Notes under the pieces: model-generated
The model's database searches: none
Told to the model about the DNA's origin: nothing
What the model saw: the letters and a program-made list of their open reading frames with translations, nothing else
From: Novosphingobium barchaimii LL02
GTDB lineage: Bacteria > Pseudomonadota > Alphaproteobacteria > Sphingomonadales > Sphingomonadaceae
Length of the DNA stretch: 64,000 bases
Reading direction: 5' to 3'
Assembly (NCBI RefSeq): GCF_001046635.1
Contig: NZ_KQ130452.1
Location: 360,668 to 424,667, forward strand
Part shown: one piece after another, positions 57,576 to 64,000 of the stretch
Position numbering within the stretch: the stretch's first letter is position 1
Layout of the letters: each line of letters starts with the position of its first letter
Made by a program: the position numbers and the translations under genes

Positions 57576-57867
57576 CAAGATGGAGCTTATGGCGCTTGCT
57601 GGCGATCACAGGGCTGCGTATTGCGACCCTGACGACATCATCCAGCCCGCGCTCGACCTGCCTCCATGGCCGAAACCGTGCGGTGCCTGCGCCTTCCTTC
57701 CCCACGATCCGCAATTGCTCGGCGCCGAAACTGTAGCCGATCTGACGGCAGATGTGATTGCTGGCGAGGTCGAGTTCTATTGCGCCCACCGGACCACCAA
57801 GCATGGGCTGCACCGGGTTTGCTGCAACGCTGCCGCCCTAGCCGCCCAAGAGAAGGGGGAGGGCTGA
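57565..57867 (+). CDS. Hypothetical Cys-containing protein
   Basis: 100 residues from ATG 57565. The segment P-W-P-K-P-C-G-A-C-A-F-L-P, followed by F-Y-C-A-H-R and R-V-C-C-N, gives a probable zinc-binding set. Similar short proteins are scattered in prophage early regions of alphaproteobacteria. The start overlaps the preceding stop by 11 bases, and the stop overlaps the DUF1643 gene. Confidence 0.5.
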   Translation: MPTDKMELMALAGDHRAAYCDPDDIIQPALDLPPWPKPCGACAFLPHDPQLLGAETVADLTADVIAGEVEFYCAHRTTKHGLHRVCCNAAALAAQEKGEG

Positions 57868-58355
57868 TGGCTGCGATAATCTCCGACTGCGGGAAATACC
57901 GCTACCGCCTTGAGCGCGAAGGCGTGGGCCTGGGATCGACTGCGATCATCATGGTCAACCCATCGACCGCCGATGCAACGCAGGATGACCGCACGATCGG
58001 CAAGCTGCGCGGCTTTGGCGAGCGCAACGAATGGGGCCGGATCGTCGTCGGCAACCTGTTCGCTTACCGGGCGACCGACGTGCGCGAGCTGGGCAGGGTG
58101 GCTGACCCGATCGGCCCAGAGAACGACGATCATCTGAACGCGATCCTCGCAGAATGCGATCAGGTGGTCTGCGCCTGGGGGCCGATCTCGAAGCAGCCGA
58201 AGCAACAACGCAATCGCTATCTCAATGTCATGGCCCTGATCCGCCTTGCTGGCCTCGACCCACTATGCATCGGGCAAGCCGCCAAGTGCGGGCATCCAAA
58301 GCATCCACTCATGCTCGGATATGACCAGCCGATCGAGCAATGGTGCGCGCCCTGA
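57867..58355 (+). CDS. DUF1643 family protein
   Basis: 162 residues, ATG at 57867 shared with the previous stop. DUF1643 features: YRYRLER near the N-terminus, M-V-N-P-S-T-A-D-A-T-Q-D-D-R-T near residue 30, VGNLFAYRATD, CAWG in the middle and CGHPKHPL near the end. Family members occur in phages and mobile DNA; no enzymatic role is established. Last gene of the tight series that began at 55819. Confidence 0.85.
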   Translation: MAAIISDCGKYRYRLEREGVGLGSTAIIMVNPSTADATQDDRTIGKLRGFGERNEWGRIVVGNLFAYRATDVRELGRVADPIGPENDDHLNAILAECDQVVCAWGPISKQPKQQRNRYLNVMALIRLAGLDPLCIGQAAKCGHPKHPLMLGYDQPIEQWCAP

Positions 58356-58508
58356 TGTGCCAGTAGCGATCCCGCGCTGGCGGTTTGAGCAGCTAACTGC
58401 GAATTTTCGCTTTGCACCATTCTGATCATTAAGCGATGCTACGCCGGCTTATCGAGGCGGTCCCGATCGCGGCGTTAAGGATTGAATAATCCGTGGCGGT
58501 ATACATAT

Positions 58509-59054
58509 ATGTTGACGTGGCCCGAGTTGGCAGGCTTATGCGATTCTGGAGAACTGAGGAAATGGCTGCCGAGTAATGTACAAACTACCAGTCCCAGTGG
58601 CCGGTCGCTCCTTATGATTCCTAGTGTCCATTCAAGATTTCAGGACAGTCCATGGCCGGGTTCCGACGGCGAACACCCTAAGCGGACACTCGTGCGGCGG
58701 GCAGCTATGCGAACGGCCCTTGAACGTTATGTTAAAGGCTCGTTTGTTTTTCTCGATCGCGACATCAAGGAATTGGGAAGCAAAAAACCCAGGTCTGACA
58801 TGCAAGGGTTTTGGGAATTTAGGTCTCAAGGCCCCATGACCGAGACGCGACTTTTTGGTTTTTTTGCCAGGCAGGGAGCGTTTGTGGCCACTTCTTTTCG
58901 TGCGCGAGATGAGTTCGTTGAAGACGAATCTGAATGGCTGCACGAGCGAGAATCTTCGCAAAAGTTATGGGACGGCTTGACCGGGGGCGCCGCCTATCTT
59001 GTGGCACCTTGGCCGGTCCGTACGCGCGCCCATTTGAAGGAGTATACCGGGTGA
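58509..59054 (+). CDS. Putative toxin of a HigB/RelE-like type
   Basis: 181 residues from ATG 58509 (TTG 58482 is an alternative). The central part reads SDMQGFWEFRSQGPMTETRLFGFFARQGAFVATSF, which has the layout of HigB/Gp49-type toxins: G-L/F-W-E-F-R, then R-L-F-x-F, then a hydrophobic strand. It is longer than usual HigB (about 100), with an unassigned N-terminal region of about 70 residues and a tail. Base composition is poorer in G+C than the flanks. The stop overlaps the next gene, a helix-turn-helix protein, in toxin-then-antitoxin order. Assignment is by pattern only. Confidence 0.5.
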   Translation: MLTWPELAGLCDSGELRKWLPSNVQTTSPSGRSLLMIPSVHSRFQDSPWPGSDGEHPKRTLVRRAAMRTALERYVKGSFVFLDRDIKELGSKKPRSDMQGFWEFRSQGPMTETRLFGFFARQGAFVATSFRARDEFVEDESEWLHERESSQKLWDGLTGGAAYLVAPWPVRTRAHLKEYTG

Positions 59055-59503
59055 CTATCGAGCTAGATAGAACTGCAGTCATGCCGTTGAACGCGGCCCC
59101 GCCATTGTCACCCGAGGATTTGGACGACGCGTGCTTCCGAGCCCGGGATCGCGCCTGGGCTGCGGTTTATGGAGAATTTCTTGACCGTGAGGAAGCCGAA
59201 GGTTTGACATATGCTGCTTTGGGCGAGCGCATTAACAAACCCAGATCTCAAATTCATCGCTGGATGAGCGGCCCATCCAATCTAAGTATCGCATCGCTCG
59301 GGCTATTGGCTGAGGGAATGAATGCAGATTTGGAAATTTCATTGCTGCCCCGATCTATTCCTGATGCTGGGCGTAATCATGCACACCCATTAGAAGATGC
59401 AGTGGCGACAGTTATTAGCAAAAAGCCTTTAGTTTTTACTAATACATCTTCATTTAAAATGAAGATTATTAAGTACAATGGCATAGTTGCCTTGGAGGTT
59501 TAA
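59051..59503 (+). CDS. Helix-turn-helix antitoxin-like protein
   Basis: 150 residues, GTG start at 59051 overlapping the previous stop (GTGA), with AAGGAG 8 bases upstream. Residues 47-80 (GLTYAALGERINKPRSQIHRWMSGPSNLSIASLGLLAEGMN) form an XRE-type helix-turn-helix, typical of HigA-like antitoxins that bind and repress their own promoter. The tail is AT-rich and rich in Lys and Phe. Together with 58509 it looks like a toxin-antitoxin pair. The next gene follows without a gap. Confidence 0.7.
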   Translation: MTIELDRTAVMPLNAAPPLSPEDLDDACFRARDRAWAAVYGEFLDREEAEGLTYAALGERINKPRSQIHRWMSGPSNLSIASLGLLAEGMNADLEISLLPRSIPDAGRNHAHPLEDAVATVISKKPLVFTNTSSFKMKIIKYNGIVALEV

Positions 59504-59923
59504 GTGTTGAAAAACTTTAACCTACATGACGCCGTCCTGTGCGAAGATGTTCGGCAGGAAATAACAGGTAAATTTTTGATAATCGGAGCATATTCCGGCA
59601 ATATCATGGTTTCAAGTTTTCCAGCTAATATTGCGGTAAACTTCTACTTGCCATTCGAGCCGTTGGTATCTGGGGAAGTTTTGTTTTCAATCAGATATTC
59701 TATTGAGAATGGAGCTACTGCAATTCTTGAGGGCGGTGTTGAGGTAAATGCAGTAGGAGAAACCAGCGCTTTGTTCGGTCCTAGGGTCGAATTACCGGTT
59801 GGTCAGGAAGGTGCACTAACAATAGATTTTAGCGAAGATGGTGGAAAAACCTGGGTTGCTGTGGTCAAGAAATCTATCATGCTGGGGGTTACTGCGTCAC
59901 CTTTCGGAACGCTATTCGCTTGA
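59504..59923 (+). CDS. DUF6941-like protein, third gene of the AT-rich module
   Basis: 139 residues, GTG start at 59504 directly after the previous stop, with GGAGG 5 bases upstream. The N-terminal pattern L-H-D-A-V-L-C-E-D-V-R-Q-E-I-T-G-K-F-L-I-I-G-A-Y resembles a family of beta-rich proteins named DUF6941. The rest is predicted beta sandwich. No enzymatic motif. Codon use is clearly AT-biased against the high-GC chromosome, indicating acquisition. Its tight linkage to the toxin/antitoxin-like pair suggests a shared job, unknown. Confidence 0.6.
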   Translation: MLKNFNLHDAVLCEDVRQEITGKFLIIGAYSGNIMVSSFPANIAVNFYLPFEPLVSGEVLFSIRYSIENGATAILEGGVEVNAVGETSALFGPRVELPVGQEGALTIDFSEDGGKTWVAVVKKSIMLGVTASPFGTLFA

Positions 59924-60013
59924 GCGTATCGCAGCTATGGCGAGTTCCATAAACCTCGCTGGCATATCGAGAGGCGCCTTGCCGGGAGACCTGATGAGGC
60001 ATAGCCTCACCAC

Positions 60014-60280
60014 ATGACGAACCTCGACAATTTGCGGTCCACCACCGAGGAGGACGCCGTGCTGGCATTGACTGATGTCGGCGCGGCGCTGCCCATTGCC
60101 GACAGCGCCACCCTCGCGATCGTGATAGGCCGGATGCTGGGTAGACCAGTAAGAGAAATCGATACCGTCGATGCCCTGCGAGACGCCTATGTCGGCCTGC
60201 CGATCACGAACACAGCTGCGCTGCTGGAGGCCTTCAACCGACATCTCGATATCGTCCTGGGCGAGGACACAGAGGACTAG
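60014..60280 (+). CDS. Hypothetical acidic protein
   Basis: 88 residues, acidic, mostly helical, with no cysteines. It contains LTDVGAALPIADSATLAIVIGRMLGRPV and ends LGEDTED. The GC content is back to chromosomal level. No family recognised, and the ribosome site is weak. Confidence 0.45.
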   Translation: MTNLDNLRSTTEEDAVLALTDVGAALPIADSATLAIVIGRMLGRPVREIDTVDALRDAYVGLPITNTAALLEAFNRHLDIVLGEDTED

Positions 60281-60348
60281 TCAGCACACAGGACTTTCGT
60301 TTCGTGCCCGGCTATACAGAATTTCTCAGTGAAAAGAGGATGCCTTCC

Positions 60349-60564
60349 ATGATTCGCAAGCTGATGACTGCCGCTGCCCTCGTTGGAATGCTCGCCGCGG
60401 CGCCTTCGATGGCAGCGCCGTGCAAAGACGCCAAAGGCAAGTTCGTAAAGTGCTCGGATTCGAAGGCAGGGGCGACTGCCATGAAACCCGGCGTGGTGAA
60501 GGATGCCAAGGGAAAGTGCCACATCGCATCAGGTCCGAAGAAGGGCCAGTTCACAAAGTGCTGA
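60349..60564 (+). CDS. Small secreted protein
   Basis: 71 residues from ATG 60349, with AGAGG 9 bases upstream. A signal peptide (MIRKLMTAAALVGMLAAAPSMAA) is followed by a 48-residue basic mature part with PCKDAKGKFVKC and a second KDAKGKCHIASGPKKGQFTKC: an imperfect internal repeat with four cysteines. The frame extends upstream to an ATG at 60340 and further. Periplasmic or secreted. Function unknown; similar short repeats occur in sphingomonads. Confidence 0.68.
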   Translation: MIRKLMTAAALVGMLAAAPSMAAPCKDAKGKFVKCSDSKAGATAMKPGVVKDAKGKCHIASGPKKGQFTKC

Positions 60565-60576
60565 TCTGAGTTTGTT

Positions 60577-60610
60577 GGGGTGCTGGCAGTTTGCCGCGCC
60601 CCGTTTTTTT
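60577..60610 (+). terminator. Terminator of the small secreted protein gene
   Basis: GGGGTGC-TGGC pairs with GCC-GCGCCCC (one bulge, one wobble), followed by seven T. Confidence 0.78.
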
Positions 60611-60693
60611 CTAACCTTCGGTCGCGTTGCTCTTAATTAGGGCAAAATTAACGCCGTGCCCTCAAGTTTAGCGGATCAACAGGAGGGCGAACA

Positions 60694-60909
60694 ATGAAGC
60701 TTGCTGCATTAATGATTTCGGCTGTTCTTTTCGGAGCGGTCCCGGCTATCGCGCATGAAACCGTCGAAACGGTGAAAGCAAAGCCAGTGGCTCCCAAGGG
60801 ACAGCAGGTCCAGCAAACACAGACGGCGCAGCATAGTGGTGGAACGGACGCAAACGGCTGCCACACCAATCATTCGACTGGCGTGTACCATTGCCATAAC
60901 CCGAAGTAA
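60694..60909 (+). CDS. Small secreted protein with Cys/His-rich C-terminal motif
   Basis: 71 residues, AGGAGG upstream of the ATG. Signal peptide MKLAALMISAVLFGAVPAIA, a polar Gln/Lys linker, then D-A-N-G-C-H-T-N-H-S-T-G-V-Y-H-C-H near the C-terminus. That motif, which could bind a metal, recurs in short exported proteins of proteobacteria and mobile DNA. No defined function. Confidence 0.72.
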   Translation: MKLAALMISAVLFGAVPAIAHETVETVKAKPVAPKGQQVQQTQTAQHSGGTDANGCHTNHSTGVYHCHNPK

Positions 60910-61095
60910 CTCCCACGCGCGCTTGGCAGATATCAAGGCGTTTTGACTTGATCTTGCTAAGCGCGTGAATGCCGGGGTACGCGCAGGTTGCAAATGCGCG
61001 TGGATAAAGGCGCCTAGCCCTGTAGGTGCCAACGCGGTGCGTAATTTCATCTAGTTAATTTGCAGACTACCGCTTGCGCCTACCATGAATGGGCG

Positions 61096-61221
61096 ATGAT
61101 ATTTGCGTGGCTTCTCAACTTCCTGGCAGCGGCACTCCGTAGAGAACCTTGCCCCAACGAACATCCAGAATGCACCACTCAGGTGCGCTGCTCGGACTGC
61201 TGGGCCGACACGTTCCTGTGA
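61096..61221 (+). CDS. Possible 41-residue Cys-rich protein
   Basis: ATG 61096 to stop 61219. The product has a hydrophobic N-terminus (MIFAWLLNFLAAALRRE), then C-P-N-E-H-P-E-C and C-S-D-C: a plausible membrane-anchored mini zinc site. Its stop overlaps the next short frame. No homologue known to me; the ribosome site is poor. The 60910-61095 gap before it shows nothing definite. Confidence 0.38.
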   Translation: MIFAWLLNFLAAALRREPCPNEHPECTTQVRCSDCWADTFL

Positions 61222-61295
61222 AGCGATTGACGCTTTTGGACGTGGGGCTCGGGATGGTTGCATTCTACCTTTTGGCATTCCGTATTTGGATATAG
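61218..61295 (+). CDS. Possible 25-residue single-span membrane peptide
   Basis: GTG at 61218 overlaps the preceding stop (GTGA). The product is a positively charged start (KR) and one hydrophobic segment (LGMVAFYLLAFRIWI). Translational coupling with the 41-residue frame is the main support. Confidence 0.28.
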   Translation: MKRLTLLDVGLGMVAFYLLAFRIWI

Positions 61296-61328
61296 CCCGG
61301 CGCGGCAATTGCTGGCATCGGCTCGCTC

Positions 61329-61691
61329 ATGTCTCTTGCCCTAGCTATAGCCTGCATCGCCTCCATCCATGACGGGGATACCGTGCGTCTTTGCGACGGC
61401 GAGCGGGTGCGCCTTGCCAACATCGATGCTCCTGAGCTTTCCGGCTCGCCTCGGTGCAGCGCAAAGAGCCGTGCGCGGCTTTCTGCATCCGCGAACCCCT
61501 CATGGTGCGACTTCGCCACCGGCACTGAGAGCAGGGACCAGCTACGGTCGTTCCTCGGCAGTGGGTCGCCCATGATCCAGCGCTTGGGCGTTGATCGGTA
61601 TGGCCGGACCCTCGCAACGCTTTCGGTGAACGGCAGGGATGCTGGGGAGTATCTCGTCAGACGAGGGTTGGCGCGCCGCTGGCAGAAGTAG
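61329..61691 (+). CDS. Thermonuclease (staphylococcal nuclease-like)
   Basis: 120 residues. Catalytic residues of SNase are visible: IHDGDTVRLCDGERVRLANIDAPEL at residues 13-37 (Asp, Arg, Asp, Glu) and V-D-R-Y-G-R-T-L-A near residue 87. A short hydrophobic start precedes the fold but is not a full signal peptide. Would cleave DNA or RNA with Ca2+. Common as a short exported or mobile-element nuclease in alphaproteobacteria. Confidence 0.85.
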   Translation: MSLALAIACIASIHDGDTVRLCDGERVRLANIDAPELSGSPRCSAKSRARLSASANPSWCDFATGTESRDQLRSFLGSGSPMIQRLGVDRYGRTLATLSVNGRDAGEYLVRRGLARRWQK

Positions 61692-61769
61692 CGGTGATTG
61701 CAGGGTTTTAATTGGATCGGCGCCGCCATCATGCCCATTTGTACGCTGATAAAAGTAAGAAGGTGCAAA

Positions 61770-61949
61770 ATGGAAGCCGGGACGTTCCTACCAATGATCT
61801 CAGAAGCCCAGATCGCTGATGCGCTGGCCAGCGCGCCATTATCAGGCTGGCCGCGAGACGAAGAAGAGTTGGCTAGCCTCTTCAACCGCATTCTCAACGG
61901 TATGCTGATCGACGAAGATTGTCATAGACCCATCGCGGTCAACGGCTAA
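61770..61949 (+). CDS. Hypothetical 59-residue acidic protein
   Basis: ATG 61770 with AAGG upstream. Contains ISEAQIADALASAPLSGWPRDEEELASLFNRILNGMLI; helical and acidic. The frame upstream is open but without coding character. It is convergent to the SRAP gene 6 bases away. No family recognised. Confidence 0.45.
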   Translation: MEAGTFLPMISEAQIADALASAPLSGWPRDEEELASLFNRILNGMLIDEDCHRPIAVNG

Positions 61950-61955
61950 GCGGCA

Positions 61956-62576
61956 TCACCTTACCTGGGGGCTGCGCGGCTTGAACCAAGGCTCTGGCGT
62001 GCGGTCTACCGCAAGCGAGCCTTGCCATACCTGACAAAGAGCGAATGCATCCTCGGCTGTCCCGTCCGTCCAGCGCGACCAGTCCTTGGGCGCCAGGATA
62101 GTCGGCATGCGGTCGTGGACATCGGACATCTGCTCGCAGCCGTCGACCATGACCATCGAATAGGCTTCGCCCCATTCCGCAGTCGGTCGCCAGACACCCG
62201 CGACCGCGAACACATCCTGATCCGGCAGTGAATACCATGTGCGCGTCATGGTGCCCTGGTCGCCCTCCGCCTCGGCCCAGGCCGTCACCGGGATCAGGCA
62301 GCGCCGGTTGACGAAGCTGTCGCGCCAGAACGCTGTGTGTAGCTTGTCCTCGCGGGCATTGTTGATGGGCTTAGGTTTGAGGGGCGCGCCGGTCTTCTTG
62401 CTCTTCAGAATCAGAGGGAAGCCCCAGGACATAGCCCGGACGCTATCCCCGGCTGCGACGAGACCGGGATAGCCGGGATAGACCTCAGCGGCGAAGTTTG
62501 CGCCGGGGGTGGCGGTGCGGCGAAACAGGTTCGCGATCTCGGCCCCGGCCCGGTTCATGCGGTAGAGGTTGCACAT
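61956..62576 (-). CDS. SOS response-associated peptidase (SRAP/HMCES, YedK-like)
   Basis: 206 residues. Cys-2 (M-C-N-L-Y) is the catalytic residue after Met removal and forms the DNA-protein crosslink with abasic sites. Other conserved parts are INNAREDKL near residue 72, LIPVTAWAE near 95, and DVHDRMPTIL near 152, with the active-site His. The YedK/HMCES family shields abasic sites in single-stranded DNA. Divergent from the next gene. Confidence 0.92.
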   Translation of the reverse strand: MCNLYRMNRAGAEIANLFRRTATPGANFAAEVYPGYPGLVAAGDSVRAMSWGFPLILKSKKTGAPLKPKPINNAREDKLHTAFWRDSFVNRRCLIPVTAWAEAEGDQGTMTRTWYSLPDQDVFAVAGVWRPTAEWGEAYSMVMVDGCEQMSDVHDRMPTILAPKDWSRWTDGTAEDAFALCQVWQGSLAVDRTPEPWFKPRSPQVR

Positions 62577-62676
62577 GCCGCATCATGTGCGACCACCAAG
62601 CGCGCTGTCAAACGGACTCGCCACGCCGATCTGTTCCGTTTATGTTCTCGGGTGTGATGGTGATTCGGAGCCCCTG

Positions 62677-63000
62677 ATGAAATGGTCGGAAGGAGGCTTC
62701 ATGCTGCCGACCGACATCTTCGAGGCGGCGACCCTGCAATACTCGGTGATGGCGATTTGCGATTGCCAGCATAGCGCGCGGTTCGAGACGAAAACGCTGT
62801 GGTGGCATTTCAAGCGCCGCCGCTGGGATGATCGCCTTGGTCCGGCAAAGCAGCGGTTCTGGTGCCGGGTGTGCCGGTCGAAGCTGCGCAAGAAGGTGCG
62901 GCCAGTGAGGCTTGAGTTCGTAGCTTGGGCGAAGGGCGATTTCGAACTCGCTTGGCCCGACGAACGGACATGGAAGGAAGCGGTGAGACGGGTGCGATGA
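62677..63000 (+). CDS. Hypothetical zinc-motif protein
   Basis: 107 residues from ATG 62677 with GGAG 6 bases upstream. C-D-C-Q-H near residue 27 and R-F-W-C-R-V-C-R-S-K near residue 60 suggest a zinc site; K-V-R-P follows. Proteins with an RFxCxxC ... KVRP pattern are common in alphaproteobacterial phages and islands. The stop overlaps the next ATG. Confidence 0.6.
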   Translation: MKWSEGGFMLPTDIFEAATLQYSVMAICDCQHSARFETKTLWWHFKRRRWDDRLGPAKQRFWCRVCRSKLRKKVRPVRLEFVAWAKGDFELAWPDERTWKEAVRRVR

Positions 63001-63380
63001 TGGAGAGAACGATGGACAAGAACGTAGTCGATGATCTTCGCCGCGAGGTCGGCCGCATAGCAGGGGGTGGCGGTGCCTGGCAGGATATTACAAAGCCGAT
63101 GGATCACCGCGCCTTCACGCCTGCCCCGAAGGATGTGAGGCTGCGCGAAACTGGGAGGACGAAAGACTTGGAAGAGCGCGGACCATTCGGCCGCTGGCTC
63201 CTGATGCAGGTCGACCGGGAAGGCTTCATTGGTCGCTTGGCAACCGCAGCCCGCGCAGACCGGTCGTTCCCCCAGAATGGCGACCCTGAGGCGGTGCGCA
63301 AGCGCCTAAGCGAGCAGGGCGCCGATCCCGACATGCATGAGGCGCTCGATGATGCGGAACTTGACTGGTCGAGTTTTTAG
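62997..63380 (+). CDS. YozE-like SAM-fold protein
   Basis: 127 residues, ATG at 62997 overlapping the previous stop. The C-terminal half resembles the YozE SAM-like domain: FGRWLLMQVDREGFIGRLATAARADRSFP, then VRKRLSEQG and a closing ALDDAELDW. The N-terminal half is basic and unassigned. Function of the domain is unknown. Confidence 0.65.
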   Translation: MMERTMDKNVVDDLRREVGRIAGGGGAWQDITKPMDHRAFTPAPKDVRLRETGRTKDLEERGPFGRWLLMQVDREGFIGRLATAARADRSFPQNGDPEAVRKRLSEQGADPDMHEALDDAELDWSSF

Positions 63381-63484
63381 CTGTGGCGGATCGGTTCCGC
63401 ATAGCTACCTTCAGCGGCTGCACGCGCCTTGGTGATTGACCTTGGATTATGCGAGGGCCGACGCCGTTGCGCTGGAACTTGCGT

Positions 63485-63715
63485 CTAGGTGGCGCGTGAT
63501 GGCATTCGAGTCATGTCGGCGTATTCTGTCATACATTTGGAAACCGCTTCATAACCAGCCTTCGTCAGTTCAAGATTTGCGCGTCTTGCGTCCTTTGGAT
63601 CTTCGTTGCGCAGCAATAGGCCACGGCCTTCGAGTACTGCGATCCATCGCAAGGCCGTCGTTGAGGGAACGTAACCGTCCGATTGGTACCGCCTGCCGGA
63701 TGGCGCGATAATCTC
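63485..63715 (-). pseudogene. Truncated winged-helix (MarR-like) regulator remnant
   Basis: 76 codons without a start, opening just left of the IS66-type element. It reads VPSTTALRWIAVLEGRGLLLRNEDPKDARRANLELTKAGY..., which is the recognition helix and wing of MarR-like regulators. The upstream dimerisation and first helices are missing, and an in-frame stop lies at 63716-63718. Insertion of the element into the 5' half is the simplest explanation. Confidence 0.65.
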
Positions 63716-64000
63716 TTAGGAGACGGTCATAGCGACGTCGCTAACGACGTCTCTTGATCGGGGATTGCGATGAGGGCGGAGATACTGGGTCAGGAACGAC
63801 GGCGCCGGTGGACGGACCAGCAGAGGCTTGAGATCATCGGATCTGTCGGCGTGAATGGCGCGACGCTGGCAGAGGTAGCCCGGCGCCACGATGTAACCCG
63901 ACAGCAGATTTACACGTGGCGCCATGATTTGAAGAAGCGCGGGTTCTTGCTGGCCTCACCGGAGCCAGCCTTTCTGCCTGTGGAGATTCCTGCCGTTCGG
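63716..64000 (+). mobile_element. IS66-family insertion sequence, left part
   Basis: The stretch from about 63716 contains a GACGTCG/CGACGTC inverted repeat (63735-63752) and then an IS66 TnpA-type gene. The exact left end cannot be fixed because no second copy is visible. The element continues past the window. Confidence 0.6.
63770..64000 (+). CDS. tnpA: IS66-type TnpA accessory protein (partial)
   Basis: 77 codons from ATG 63770 to the window edge. Contains RRRWTDQQRLEIIGSVGVNG, ATLAEVARRHDVTRQQIYTWRHDLKK and then FLPVEIP, the helix-turn-helix of IS66 OrfA/TnpA. Needed with TnpB and the DDE transposase TnpC, which would lie to the right. Confidence 0.85.
   Translation, partial: MRAEILGQERRRRWTDQQRLEIIGSVGVNGATLAEVARRHDVTRQQIYTWRHDLKKRGFLLASPEPAFLPVEIPAVR

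Noticed and set aside
63436-63711. A 91-codon plus-strand frame near the right end
   Set aside because: It is antisense to the winged-helix remnant, which has recognisable family sequence, and lacks a ribosome site.
55603-64000. Direct repeat of the tRNA-Pro 3' end marking an island border
   Set aside because: No second copy of the TTCGAATCCTCTTTCCCCG segment was seen in the rest of the window, so the right border is not claimed.

Overview
The window is high-GC bacterial chromosome. Gene order and family content point to an alphaproteobacterium of the Sphingomonadales (Novosphingobium/Sphingobium-like). The main pointers are the block ahcY - divL-like - tsaE - amgK - murU - addB - addA - trxA, the sdhE/mfd/recG neighbourhood, a SahR-type palindrome before ahcY, and short dispersed repeats of a kind common in sphingomonads. 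Species cannot be fixed from sequence reading alone.

Layout. 1-8.3 kb: ClC exchanger, periplasmic repeat protein, phospholipase D, folE, a GFA-fold protein, a large membrane protein, an SDR and a peroxiredoxin. 8.4-22.3 kb: ahcY under a 20-bp perfect palindrome, then a run of overlapping genes: a DivL-type pseudo-histidine kinase, tsaE, the amgK/murU cell-wall recycling pair, the AddAB recombination nuclease and thioredoxin. 22.3-29.4 kb: an argJ-GST-inositol-phosphatase-family operon, an acyltransferase broken by a 5-bp duplication, and secA preceded by a small exported-protein gene.

29.6-38.1 kb is a catabolic cluster. It holds an isatin-hydrolase-like cyclase, a two-subunit indolepyruvate:ferredoxin-oxidoreductase-like enzyme, a fused FAD monooxygenase/old-yellow-enzyme protein, a hot-dog thioesterase and two MarR regulators. 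Both divergent promoters carry a TTGCA-N2-TGCAA operator. The genes fit a route isatin -> isatinate -> 2-aminobenzoyl-CoA -> dearomatised CoA ester with no separate CoA ligase. This is inference.

38.1-55.5 kb is ordinary chromosome: an OmpA-like lipoprotein, a CPA1 antiporter, a dGTPase-like protein, an M3 peptidase, tRNA-Asn, NAD kinase, an EAL phosphodiesterase with a degenerate GGDEF, mfd, an SDR, sdhE, a host-attachment-family protein and recG.

From tRNA-Pro(CGG) at 55.6 kb to the end lies an accessory island of short, overlapping, mostly unrecognised genes. It includes a zinc-ribbon Lar-like protein, DUF1643, an AT-rich toxin/antitoxin-like module with a third gene, small secreted proteins, a thermonuclease, an SRAP/HMCES protein and a YozE-like protein. 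It ends in an IS66-type element that appears to have truncated a winged-helix regulator. No integrase, CRISPR array or rRNA is visible.
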